A stretch of DNA of 64,000 bases, from the NCBI RefSeq assembly GCF_002056295.1, contig NZ_CP020100.1:3805501-3869500 (forward strand), given 5' to 3'. This DNA comes from Halopseudomonas phragmitis (GTDB lineage Bacteria > Pseudomonadota > Gammaproteobacteria > Pseudomonadales > Pseudomonadaceae). Made by a program: the position numbers and the translations under genes. Under the pieces are notes generated by a model. That model had not been told where the DNA came from. It saw only the letters and a list, made by a program, of their open reading frames with translations, and searched no databases. The stretch's first letter is position 1, and every line of letters starts with the position of its first letter. Shown here one piece after another: positions 34,818-43,500 of the stretch.

Positions 34818-35909
34818 TTACACGTGAATGTCTTCTGGCAAAGCGAAAGCCTGACCGTCACTGCGTCTGAGGCTGTATACCCAGGCCTCGTTGTGCAGTT
34901 CGCGATGCAGGACTCCCTCTTCCATAAGGAAATTCAGATGTGCTTGGGTCTCCCCGATGGCCATCAGCAGATCAAAACTGTTGCGCACCCGCGGGAAAAG
35001 CACGGCACGACACTGGTCCACTCCCTGTGGCGTTTCGAGCGCCTCACTGAGCAGATCAAGATGACGTTCGTGATGTTGTTGCAACTGCTGCAGCCGGTGA
35101 TGCAGCCCGTAGAACGGCAGTTCATGGGCAGGGAAAACCAGAACGCTGTCCGGCAGGTTGCGAAAACGCTTGATCGAAGCCAGCCATTCACCTAAGGGGT
35201 TAGCCTCAGGCTCCGTTACGGTGATGCAGATACTTGAGGTAATGCGCGGCAACACCTGATCGCCGGACAACAGCATTTGATCCTCTTCGCTGTACAGGCA
35301 TGCGTGTTCAGGCGAGTGACCCGATCCGACCACCACACGCCAGTGACGCCGGCCGATCTTGAGAATGTCGCCATCACGCAAACGCCGGTAACTGTGCGGC
35401 GCCTCATTACTGAAGAAAGTGTCACTGACCGCGCCGAGCAACTGCTGTACCTGCTCAGCCTCCAACCCGGCCCGAAGATAGAACTGCTGGAACTGCCATG
35501 GCGTTTCAGCATCTTTGGGATTGGGCTGTAGAATTGAGCTGTACTCCCCGAAGGTCATGTAGACCGGGCACTGGAAGCGATCACTCAGCCAGGCGAGCAT
35601 GCCGGTATGGTCGTAGTGACAATGCGTGGCGATCACTGCCAGGATCGGCTTGCTCTCTAATGCGCCACTCAACACCTGCTCCCAAACAGAATGGCTCTGC
35701 GGGGTGTTCAGCCCGGTATCGACAACCACCCAGCCATGCTCATGCTGCAGCAGATACAAATTGATATGATCCAGGCCGAACGGCAGCGGCATACGCAGCC
35801 ATAGCATCCCTTCAGCCACCTGCATGACCTCTCCGGCATCGGGTGCACGGTCCCAGGGGAAGCGCAGGCCCACCTGCGCCTCCCGAGTCTGCAGGCTGAT
35901 CTCGCTCAC
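34818..35909 (-). CDS. Cytoplasmic metallo-beta-lactamase-fold hydrolase
   Basis: 363 residues, no signal peptide. Zinc motif H96-C-H98-Y-D100-H101 (ATHCHYDHTG), then GSGHSPEHACLYSEED and LLSGDQVLP, a glyoxalase II-like arrangement. The C-terminal 110 residues are helical (LACTB2-like). It overlaps the acyl-CoA ligase gene by 4 bp, so hydrolysis of a thioester or lactone in the same pathway is plausible. Confidence 0.82.
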   Translation of the reverse strand: MSEISLQTREAQVGLRFPWDRAPDAGEVMQVAEGMLWLRMPLPFGLDHINLYLLQHEHGWVVVDTGLNTPQSHSVWEQVLSGALESKPILAVIATHCHYDHTGMLAWLSDRFQCPVYMTFGEYSSILQPNPKDAETPWQFQQFYLRAGLEAEQVQQLLGAVSDTFFSNEAPHSYRRLRDGDILKIGRRHWRVVVGSGHSPEHACLYSEEDQMLLSGDQVLPRITSSICITVTEPEANPLGEWLASIKRFRNLPDSVLVFPAHELPFYGLHHRLQQLQQHHERHLDLLSEALETPQGVDQCRAVLFPRVRNSFDLLMAIGETQAHLNFLMEEGVLHRELHNEAWVYSLRRSDGQAFALPEDIHV

Positions 35910-37768
35910 GCTGATTCTCCATCGAAGGCAGGCAGGCCGTTACGCGCCAGAGCCTCTGGGCTATAGAGCACGTAGCACTGATCGGTGTCGTCCTTGATGT
36001 AGAGAGGGTCGTCGAACAGCTCCGGGTTGTAACCCTGACGCTGCAGGTCAACTTTGCGCAGCTTGAAAGTGCTGGTCATATCAGCCATGGCAGATACGCG
36101 GACAAATACCGGCACGGCATAATGCGGCACGCGACTACAGGCGAACGAGTGGAAAGCCTGCGGATCAAAAACATGCCCAGGTTGCATCAATATTGCAGCC
36201 ATACCGGCACGCCCTTCATGCCCCGGCACCCGGACACCGTAGATATTGATCAGCTCCATGCCCGGGAAATCACCTAGGGCATCAGCCACTTCCAGAGTCG
36301 AGACGTTTTCGCTCTTCCAGCGGAAGGTATCGCCAATCCGATCGACGAAATAACAGTAGCCATCTTCGTCATAGCGCAGCAGGTCACCCGAACTCCACCA
36401 GGCATCGCCATCCATGAAGACGTTGCGCAGGATCTTTTTCTCGGTAGCCTCAGCCGAGGTATAGCCCTCGAAACGACCAGCGCCGATTTCTGGATGATCA
36501 ACAATAAAGCCAACAGCCTCACCCACCTCTCCCGGCTGACAATGCACATAACGCCCATGCTCATCGCGCACATGGGTCTGGGTCTGGGTATCGAACTTGA
36601 GCAGTCGGAGGTTGGTCTTGTCCCAGAAAGGCACTCGCCCGCAGGAGCCGACATGGTTATCCAGATTGATGGTTGCGGCATTAGCCTCGGTTGAGCCCCA
36701 GCCCTCGAATACTTCAATCGGCCCAAAACGCTCCAGCCAGCGGGTCCAGACATCCTTGCTCAAACCAGCGCCAAGCATGCAACGCAGGATGTGCTGACGA
36801 TCTCCGGACTGTGCCGGCTTGTTCAACAGGTAACGGCAGATCTCGCCGATGTACTGGAAAATGGTTACGTGGTTGTCGCGTACATCACTCCAGAACGCGC
36901 TGGCACTGAACTTGCGTCGAAACACGATGGACGCACCGGAAGCCAGAGCAGTTGAAGTCACCGAGGTAGCGGCTGCGCCGTGGTACAACGGCAGGCAGCA
37001 ATAGAAGACATCTTCGGGCCGAGTTGCCAGAGACACCTGCATGACATCCCCTGAGGTCATCCAGCGCATGTGGCTGTATCTGGCCGCCTTGGGCAGGCCG
37101 GTAGTACCCGAGGTGAAGATGTAGAGCATGTCATCCTCAGCCTTGACGCCAGCCCGCAACTGCCGGTCCGGCTGCTTGACACTGGCTGCGTCAATAGCGG
37201 GATAGAAGCTCTGGTCAATGCTGCTCGGCAACTGTCCGGCGGCAGGCTTTTCTGCATCTGGCACCAGCCAGCATGGATAGTGTTCAACGCCCTCGGTTTC
37301 CAGGAACACTCCCAGGCACTCTTCGCCAACCACCACAGCCTTGGCGCCGGTGCTTTGCAATGCATGCAGCAGTGGCTTACCTGTCAGGTGGTAATTGATG
37401 AATGCGGTTGTGACCCCGATCTTGGCCAGCGCAAACCAGCAAAAGAAAAAGTCGGGACGGTTCTCCATGGCCATAGCACAGACATCACCGGCCCGCAGTC
37501 CGCGCTGGATGAATACCTCAGCGTATTGATTGGCCTTTTCATCCACCGCCTGGTAGCTGAAATGACAGCCGTTGTAGATCAGGAAATCCTTTTCAGCATG
37601 AGCTGCCGCCTGCTGTTCGAGACGATCAGCCAGCGTATAGTGATCCGCAGGCTTGATCCGCGTTGCAGCGGCCGAACGCAAATCCAGCTTGGCCTGGGTT
37701 TGCTCACGACTGGGAATATGTGCTGGCAGGGTTTGTTGTTCTTGTTCGACTAGGCCATGTGCACTCAT
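35906..37768 (-). CDS. FATP/VLACS-type acyl-CoA synthetase
   Basis: 620 residues, the length of fatty-acid-transport-protein/very-long-chain acyl-CoA synthetases. AMP-binding P-loop LYIFTSGTTGLPKAARYSHM, the FATP signature QYIGEICRYLLNKP, FEGWGSTEAN, and the hinge region YCYFVDRIGDTFRWKSENVS. This group includes bile-acid and steroid-acid CoA ligases, so it is a good candidate for CoA activation of a steroid side chain. It overlaps both neighbours (4 bp each). Confidence 0.87.
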   Translation of the reverse strand: MSAHGLVEQEQQTLPAHIPSREQTQAKLDLRSAAATRIKPADHYTLADRLEQQAAAHAEKDFLIYNGCHFSYQAVDEKANQYAEVFIQRGLRAGDVCAMAMENRPDFFFCWFALAKIGVTTAFINYHLTGKPLLHALQSTGAKAVVVGEECLGVFLETEGVEHYPCWLVPDAEKPAAGQLPSSIDQSFYPAIDAASVKQPDRQLRAGVKAEDDMLYIFTSGTTGLPKAARYSHMRWMTSGDVMQVSLATRPEDVFYCCLPLYHGAAATSVTSTALASGASIVFRRKFSASAFWSDVRDNHVTIFQYIGEICRYLLNKPAQSGDRQHILRCMLGAGLSKDVWTRWLERFGPIEVFEGWGSTEANAATINLDNHVGSCGRVPFWDKTNLRLLKFDTQTQTHVRDEHGRYVHCQPGEVGEAVGFIVDHPEIGAGRFEGYTSAEATEKKILRNVFMDGDAWWSSGDLLRYDEDGYCYFVDRIGDTFRWKSENVSTLEVADALGDFPGMELINIYGVRVPGHEGRAGMAAILMQPGHVFDPQAFHSFACSRVPHYAVPVFVRVSAMADMTSTFKLRKVDLQRQGYNPELFDDPLYIKDDTDQCYVLYSPEALARNGLPAFDGESA

Positions 37769-38850
37769 GCATTTTCCTCCACAGGATTCTGGCTATACCG
37801 GGGGTAGTCGGTGTATCCCTCAGGTCCAGGGGAATACAGGGTCTTGCGCTCAAACGGAGCCAACGGCAGTTGATCGCGGATACGCTCAACCAGATCGGGA
37901 TTGGCAATGAAATGTCGCCCGAATGACACAGCGTCCGCCTGCCCTTGGGTAATGGCTGCTTCAGCACTGTCAGGCTCAAACCCGTCATTGACGATCAAAG
38001 CGCCCTTGAACCGGGCACGAGCTACAGCAAAGGCGTCGACCTTGCGGGTATGCGCACGCATGATGTGCAGATACGCCAGGTTCATGCCGTCGATAACATG
38101 CAACAGCACATCAAGCGTCGCAGTTGGGTCGCTATCTTCGATATCGTTGAACTTGTTGCCAGGACAAAATCTCAGCCCAACCCGCCCCGCACCGATGGCC
38201 TCAGCCATACTGGCCAGCACTTCATGGGTAAAGCGGACCCGGTTCTCGACACTGCCGCCGTACTCATCAGTGCGCTGGTTGGCGTTTTCCGACATGAACT
38301 GCATCGGCAGATAGCCACTGGTACAATGCAGTTCAACCCCGTCAAATCCAGCCTCGCGAGCATTGATTGCTGCCTGACGGTAGTCGGCAATCACCTGACG
38401 GATTTCTTCACGACTCAAGGCATGGGGCATATCAGCCGCTGCCATACCGATTGCATCCGTGAACAATTCGATGTTGGCCTGCACCGCCGAAGGGGCCACT
38501 GTGCGACTGCCAGCTGGCTTGTTGTGGCTTGTAGCCGCGCGCCCACAGTGCATCAACTGCAGCACGATCTTCCCGCCTCGCGCATGGACGGCATCAGTCA
38601 CTCGACGCCAGGCGGCAATCTGCTGGCTGTTATAAATGGCCGGAGTTCGGCAATAGCCCAACCCGTCAGCCGAGGGTGATGTCCCCTCAGCGACAATCAG
38701 GCCAGCACTGGCACGCTGCGCGTAGTAGTCGACCATGATCGCCGTGGGTATTGCCTGGTCATCCGCGCGGCTGCGCGTCATCGGCGCCATGACGATGCGG
38801 TTGTTCAGCTCAAGCTCACCAAAACGGACAGGTTGCAATAATGCGTTCAT
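37765..38850 (-). CDS. Old Yellow Enzyme-family ene reductase
   Basis: 361 residues from ATG 38850 (GAGGGG 8 bp upstream; ATG 38856 sits too close to it). FMN TIM barrel: ELELNNRIVMAPMTRSRADD start, QLMHCGRAA, VELHCTSGYLPMQFMSENAN and RTDEYGGSVENR. It lacks Fe-S and NAD domains, as in NemA/OPR-type enzymes. It would reduce an activated C=C, for example an enone in a steroid ring, with NADPH. Confidence 0.88.
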   Translation of the reverse strand: MNALLQPVRFGELELNNRIVMAPMTRSRADDQAIPTAIMVDYYAQRASAGLIVAEGTSPSADGLGYCRTPAIYNSQQIAAWRRVTDAVHARGGKIVLQLMHCGRAATSHNKPAGSRTVAPSAVQANIELFTDAIGMAAADMPHALSREEIRQVIADYRQAAINAREAGFDGVELHCTSGYLPMQFMSENANQRTDEYGGSVENRVRFTHEVLASMAEAIGAGRVGLRFCPGNKFNDIEDSDPTATLDVLLHVIDGMNLAYLHIMRAHTRKVDAFAVARARFKGALIVNDGFEPDSAEAAITQGQADAVSFGRHFIANPDLVERIRDQLPLAPFERKTLYSPGPEGYTDYPRYSQNPVEENA

Positions 38851-38860
38851 CAGCATCCCC

Positions 38861-39490
38861 TCAGCGCACACGAATCTTCGGCGCTGGGGTATCACCCCGC
38901 ATTTGCCGCAGAAAGTTTTCCAGCGGTGCTGGTTCGGCTACTTCAGGTAGCTGATCGCGCTCGGGACTGGTTGCCCAGAACGACTTCCAGGACGGAAACA
39001 GATCATGGAATGTGCCGTGGTAAGGTTCACGTCCCGGCCAGCGCATTTTCATGTCACCGATCGGCGGTTTGTTGAGATCCGTCGCGTACCAGTAGCAAGG
39101 CAGCCGTCGGCGGAAATACCACTGACCGTCGATGCGCTGATAGTCATCCCAGTAGAGCATCTGCATGATGACCCACTCGGCACCAGTCTCATGCTCGTTC
39201 TTGGAGTACACAACGCCAACAGCATTGTCGGCATCGACGAACTCAATGATGTGTTGCCCCAGGTGATGCGAGGTGCCGGTAAATTGATGCCGCAGCGTGT
39301 CATCGACCCAGGCCTTGAGGTGGGCACGACCAACCTTTTCCCGCCCCACGCGAATGTCAGGCGCAAACAGACTCACATGGGCATCCAGATCGCGCATGTC
39401 CAGTGACAATGAATACTTGCCGGCCAACTGACGAATCGCTTCAATCGATTCGAGCCGATCCAGTCGCTGTGCAAAGGTGTTCTGATCCAT
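38861..39490 (-). CDS. SnoaL/NTF2-like protein
   Basis: 209 residues from ATG 39490. The N-terminal helical start (LDRLESIEAIRQLAGKYSL) and LFAPDIRVGREKVGRAHL define the SnoaL_4-type cone fold, which includes ketosteroid isomerase-like and dehydratase enzymes. No specific catalytic dyad can be assigned. The C-terminal 60 residues extend the fold. The position between an ene reductase and SDRs suggests isomerisation or dehydration of a ring intermediate. Confidence 0.72.
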   Translation of the reverse strand: MDQNTFAQRLDRLESIEAIRQLAGKYSLSLDMRDLDAHVSLFAPDIRVGREKVGRAHLKAWVDDTLRHQFTGTSHHLGQHIIEFVDADNAVGVVYSKNEHETGAEWVIMQMLYWDDYQRIDGQWYFRRRLPCYWYATDLNKPPIGDMKMRWPGREPYHGTFHDLFPSWKSFWATSPERDQLPEVAEPAPLENFLRQMRGDTPAPKIRVR

Positions 39491-39534
39491 ACTTTTGCCT
39501 TTTTCGGGCAGGTGCGGGCCCATGGCCCGCCCTG

Positions 39535-40308
39535 TCATTCGAGTACGGTGTAAAGGTCCGAGCTGCGGCCGCCATCCACGGCCAGGCTGGCCCCGGTGAT
39601 GTAGGAGGCTTCATCCGATGCCAGGAAGAACACCGCATTGGCCAACTCATCGGCCTCGCCAACACGGCCCATCGGGATCAGCTTTTCAGTGTTGGTCCTG
39701 GATTTGTCGTCGCCCAGCATGCCGGCAGTCGCGGGGGTCGCTACCACGCCCGGCACGACCACATTGCAGCGCACATTGACTGGCGCCCCTTCGGAGGCCA
39801 CGGCACGGCTGAAATTGATCACAGCAGCCTTGGCTGCTGAGTAACCGGACATCCAGGCGGTACCAAACACACCGCAGATCGAAGCGATATTGACGATGGC
39901 CCCACCACCCTGTGGCTTCATCAGCTTCATGGCCGTGCGGGTACCCCAGAATGTGCCGTCCACCGTAGTGGCAAAATTGACATGCCAATCCTGAGTACTC
40001 ATCTGATCAACCCCGCCCCAGGTGTAGGCCATGGCGTTGTTGACCATGACATCCAGGCGGCCATACTCGGCTGCAGTGGACTCGATGGCTGCGACAAAAG
40101 CCTTCTCATCGCTGACATCAGCAACCCGATACGCGGCCTTGCCTCCTGCCTGTTCGATCTGGGCCACTACTGTCTTCAAAGGCTCTTCCCGGCGACCACA
40201 AATCACCACGATGCCGCCCTCTGCCGCCATTTTTCGGGCAGTAGCGGCGCCGATACCCGAACCACCACCGGTTACAAAACAGACTTTGTTCTGCATGCGT
40301 GCTGTCAT
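39535..40308 (-). CDS. Short-chain dehydrogenase/reductase
   Basis: 257 residues from ATG 40308 (GAGGAG upstream). Classical SDR: TGGGSGIG, NNAM, IASICGVFG (catalytic Ser), SGYSAAK (Y-x3-K), C-terminal ASYITGASLAVDGG. Adjacent to a second SDR at 40320 (11 bp apart). The pair may catalyse oxidation and epimerising reduction of a hydroxyl group. Substrate unknown. Confidence 0.82.
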   Translation of the reverse strand: MTARMQNKVCFVTGGGSGIGAATARKMAAEGGIVVICGRREEPLKTVVAQIEQAGGKAAYRVADVSDEKAFVAAIESTAAEYGRLDVMVNNAMAYTWGGVDQMSTQDWHVNFATTVDGTFWGTRTAMKLMKPQGGGAIVNIASICGVFGTAWMSGYSAAKAAVINFSRAVASEGAPVNVRCNVVVPGVVATPATAGMLGDDKSRTNTEKLIPMGRVGEADELANAVFFLASDEASYITGASLAVDGGRSSDLYTVLE

Positions 40309-40319
40309 CACAGTTCTCC

Positions 40320-41054
40320 TCAGATAAAGGCCGAGCCGCCATTGATGGTGATGTTCTGACCGGTAATGAAGCTGGCCTCATCGCTGGCCAGGAAGGCCGC
40401 GGCACGAGCAATCTCGACAGGTTGGCCGAGGCGACCCAAAGGAATGGCCGCAATCATCGACTGCATCCACTCATCCGGAATACCTGCCATCATCGGGGTA
40501 TCGGTTGGGCCTGGAACGATGGTGTTGACGCGGATACGGTAGGGCGCCAGCTCTCGCGCCAAACTGCGAGTCAGCCCCATGACGCCAGCCTTAGAGGCTA
40601 CGTAGTGGCTTGGGCCTTCACCGGTCACGGCACCGGTGCTGGAGAAATTGATGATGGTTCCTGCGGTTTCCTTCGCCACCATCAGCCGGGCGGCTTCACG
40701 AGCACACAGGAAACTACCCTTGAGATTGACGCCGACCACCCGATCCCAGTGCTCGACCGGGGTATCCAGGAAACTGTCAACCGAACCGGTACCGGCATTA
40801 TTGACAAGAATATCCAGGCGCCCCACCTCTTCAGTGATACGCTGCATGGCAGCCTGAACCGAGGCCTCGTCCATGACATTGCACACCAGTGCGCGGGCCT
40901 TGCCATTCAGCTCAGCCACACTGGCTACAATGGCCTGCTCATTGATATCAGCGGCATAGACGGTGGCGCCTTGCTGGACAAACTCGCGAACGATGGCAGC
41001 ACCCATACCTTGGGCGGCGCCGGTCACGAAGGCAATCTTGTTATTGAGTTTCAT
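40320..41054 (-). CDS. Short-chain dehydrogenase/reductase
   Basis: 244 residues, FabG-like size. Motifs: TGAAQGMGAA, NNAGTGS, INFSSTGAV (Ser), HYVASK (Y-x3-K), ASFITGQNITINGG. First gene of the minus-strand unit running to about 33.1 kb, with GAGGAG before ATG and a regulon motif 77 bp upstream. Confidence 0.82.
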   Translation of the reverse strand: MKLNNKIAFVTGAAQGMGAAIVREFVQQGATVYAADINEQAIVASVAELNGKARALVCNVMDEASVQAAMQRITEEVGRLDILVNNAGTGSVDSFLDTPVEHWDRVVGVNLKGSFLCAREAARLMVAKETAGTIINFSSTGAVTGEGPSHYVASKAGVMGLTRSLARELAPYRIRVNTIVPGPTDTPMMAGIPDEWMQSMIAAIPLGRLGQPVEIARAAAFLASDEASFITGQNITINGGSAFI

Positions 41055-41130
41055 GGCTGCTCCTCATTGGCTGACACAGGGTCAACCCGTTGACGGTTGC
41101 AGCTATGATTGATTGGCCGACAAGGCCCAA

Positions 41131-41151
41131 CATCGTCCGTTGAGACTAAGG
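41131..41151 (-). promoter_or_regulatory. Recurrent regulon motif, leftward arm of divergent promoter
   Basis: CATCGTCCGTTGAGACTAA on the plus strand, 77 bp from the SDR start at 41054. Same 19 bases as the copy before the HIP operon. Confidence 0.75.
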
Positions 41152-41191
41152 CTTTTAAAGGATGCTTGACCTTTCAGCACCACCATGATCT

Positions 41192-41212
41192 CAATGGTCT
41201 GAACGGACGATG
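41192..41212 (+). promoter_or_regulatory. Recurrent regulon motif, rightward arm of divergent promoter
   Basis: On the plus strand it reads GGTCTGAACGGACGATG (minus strand CATCGTCCGTTCAGACC). It points toward the MFS gene at 41271, 59 bp away. The two motifs in this intergenic region mirror each other, so both transcription units are probably activated together. Confidence 0.72.
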
Positions 41213-41270
41213 CCGGCGATCATGACAATAGGGACTATCGAGCAAATGATAAAAATCCGGAGTCCTCGAC

Positions 41271-42593
41271 GTGTCCACCAACAATCACAAAGTCACATGG
41301 CATACGCACTACGCGCTGCTGATCCTGGCGATAATCTATATCTTCAATTACATAGATCGTCTGCTGGTTTCTATTCTGATCGAACCAATCAAGCTTGAGT
41401 TTGGTGTCTCCGATACGTTGATCGGGCTACTCTCCGGCGTAGCGTTTGCTCTGTTCTACACCGTGTTCGGATTACCCTTCAGCCGTTTGGCCGATCGCAT
41501 CGGACGCAAACCCGTCGTGGCCATGGCCTGTATCGCCTGGAGCCTGATGACCATGCTGTGCGGTGTAGCTACCAGCTTCGCGATGCTACTGCTGTTCCGT
41601 ATCGGTGTAGCCGTCGGTGAAGCCGGTGGCTCAGCACCCTCGGTCGCGATGATTTCCGACCTTTACCCAGCCAATCAGCGTTCACGCGCACTCGCCGTTT
41701 TCCTTATGGGACCCGCTCTGGGTGCCGTATTCGGCCTGGGGGCCGGCGGCTGGATCGCCGAAATGTATGGTTGGCGCTGGGCATTCATCATCATCGGCGC
41801 ACCAGGCGTATTGCTGGGTCTTATTCTGGCATTGACTGTCAGAGCTCCCACCAGAACGGCCAGCGATGCCAGCCTCCCGCAAGAGTCCTTCGCCAAGACG
41901 GTCCGCTCCCTGACCCGCACCCCGTCATATCTGCTGATTGTGACTGCCGGCAGCGTTGCTGCTATCGCTGGCTATGCCATTGGCACCTGGAATCCCAGCT
42001 TCCTGATCCGCTCCCACGGACTCAGCCTCAAAGAGGCGGGGATTCTGATGGGGCTGGGCGGCGGCATGATGTCCGTTGTCGGAACCCTGGCTTGTGGCTG
42101 GTTCACCGACCGAATGGTCAACAAGGATACTGGCTGGCAGTTGGGTACAGCACTGCTAGGCACTGTTATCAGCATTCCCTTCGGCCTGCTGTTCTTCCTT
42201 TGGCCGGCCGGAACTGCCTTCATGCTGGGTGAGATTGCCGTGCCCACCGCATTCTTCTTCTACCTGGGCTTTGCATTCTTCGGCACCTGGTGGACGGTGC
42301 CCTGCTTCGGCTCAATGAGCCACCTGTTCCCTGCCCACAAACTGGCCCAGGGCACAGCTATTTTCTTCATGGGCATCACCTTGCTAGGTGTAGGACTGGG
42401 CCCTCTGGTGGTCGGCATTCTGAGTGATTTCTTCACCCTGACTATCGGTTCCGAGGCGCTGCGCTATGCCCTGGCCAGCACTATTGGCTTACTGGCTATT
42501 ACCTGCATCTGCTTTGCTTACGCCATTCCTCGCTATCGCCAGCAGGTAGCAACACCAGCAGATTCGATTGCAACTCAAACAGCCACAGCCTGA
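41271..42593 (+). CDS. MFS transporter
   Basis: 440 residues, starting at GTG with CGGAG upstream. Twelve predicted membrane segments. MFS signature between helices 2 and 3 (RLADRIGRKP), GEAGGSAPSVAMISDLYP in helix 4-5 and a central loop near residue 200. Spinster-like/AAHS-like. First gene of the F420/PAPS operon, so probable importer of the operon's substrate. Confidence 0.85.
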   Translation: MSTNNHKVTWHTHYALLILAIIYIFNYIDRLLVSILIEPIKLEFGVSDTLIGLLSGVAFALFYTVFGLPFSRLADRIGRKPVVAMACIAWSLMTMLCGVATSFAMLLLFRIGVAVGEAGGSAPSVAMISDLYPANQRSRALAVFLMGPALGAVFGLGAGGWIAEMYGWRWAFIIIGAPGVLLGLILALTVRAPTRTASDASLPQESFAKTVRSLTRTPSYLLIVTAGSVAAIAGYAIGTWNPSFLIRSHGLSLKEAGILMGLGGGMMSVVGTLACGWFTDRMVNKDTGWQLGTALLGTVISIPFGLLFFLWPAGTAFMLGEIAVPTAFFFYLGFAFFGTWWTVPCFGSMSHLFPAHKLAQGTAIFFMGITLLGVGLGPLVVGILSDFFTLTIGSEALRYALASTIGLLAITCICFAYAIPRYRQQVATPADSIATQTATA

Positions 42594-42611
42594 TTATTCG
42601 GAGTCAAGCGC

Positions 42612-43451
42612 ATGTCATCTCATACTCAACAAGATCTACCACTGCCTACTGGCGAATTCGTTACTCTGGACAATGGTCTGACCCTGCACTACCTGGATAT
42701 CGGCACCGGCCCGGTGGTGGTCTGGCTGCACGGTAGTGGCCCAGGCGCCAGCGGCTTCAGCAACTTCAAGGGCAACTACCCAGCGTTCGAGAAAGCCGGC
42801 TTTCGCAATATCGTGCTTGATCTCCCAGGCTTTGGCCGGTCGGACAAACCGGACAACGTCAATTACGATCTGGATTTCTTTGTCGGTAACCTGAAAGCCC
42901 TGCTGGACAAGATTGGCATCCCCAAGGCGACACTGCTTGGCAACTCGCTGGGCGGCGCCATCGCGTTAGGCGCAGCACTTGCCCACCCCGAGCTGATCGA
43001 GAAACTTATTCTCATGGCCCCGGGGGGAGTTGAAGAACGTGAGACCTACTTTCAGATGGAAGGCATTTCACGCATGGTCGAAGTCTACAGCCAGGGACCG
43101 ATGGGCATTGAGCAGATGCGTCAGGTCATGACCTTGCAACTGTTTGACAGCAGCCAGTTGCAGGACAGTCTGCTGGCAGAGCGGGTAGCCGTTGCGGTAA
43201 CCCAGCCAGCCAATCTGTTCTCCACCATGATGGTGCCCAACATGACCAAGCGTCTGCATGAAATCCAGGCACCCATTCTTGGCTTCTGGGGTACCAACGA
43301 TCTGTTCAACCCCCCATCGGGCAGTTTCAAGATCCTCGACAACGCACCCAATGCCCGCTTCACCATGCTCAACCGTTGTGGGCACTGGGTGCAGGTTGAG
43401 CATCAGTCACTATTCAATCGCCAGTGCCTCGATTTTCTGGGCAACGCCTGA
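42612..43451 (+). CDS. HsaD/BphD-type meta-cleavage product hydrolase
   Basis: 279 residues, alpha/beta hydrolase. Oxyanion HGSGPGASG, nucleophile Ser112 ([12 protein letters not shown]), Asp230 (GTNDLFNPP), His258 (RCGHWVQVEH), all standard for MhpC/BphD/HsaD C-C hydrolases. Such enzymes hydrolyse the ring-fission product of an extradiol dioxygenase. The only such dioxygenase in the window is the HsaC-like one at 25860, in a different operon under the same motif. Confidence 0.83.
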   Translation: MSSHTQQDLPLPTGEFVTLDNGLTLHYLDIGTGPVVVWLHGSGPGASGFSNFKGNYPAFEKAGFRNIVLDLPGFGRSDKPDNVNYDLDFFVGNLKALLDKIGIPKATLLGNSLGGAIALGAALAHPELIEKLILMAPGGVEERETYFQMEGISRMVEVYSQGPMGIEQMRQVMTLQLFDSSQLQDSLLAERVAVAVTQPANLFSTMMVPNMTKRLHEIQAPILGFWGTNDLFNPPSGSFKILDNAPNARFTMLNRCGHWVQVEHQSLFNRQCLDFLGNA

Positions 43452-43500
43452 CCCTCAACTCCCATGCCGCACTGCCCAGTGCGGCTTCGAGGTAAGTTTC

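Noticed and set aside
35906..37768. Ligase as a luciferase-like or NRPS adenylation enzyme
   Set aside because: Length and the QYIGEICRYLLN signature fit FATP-type acyl-CoA synthetases; no carrier-protein or condensation domain is nearby.
43258..43500. N-terminal extension of the Fe-S flavoenzyme
   Set aside because: The extension overlaps the HsaD-like gene in another frame, is not OYE-like, and ATG 43501 has a good GAGG and begins the family sequence.
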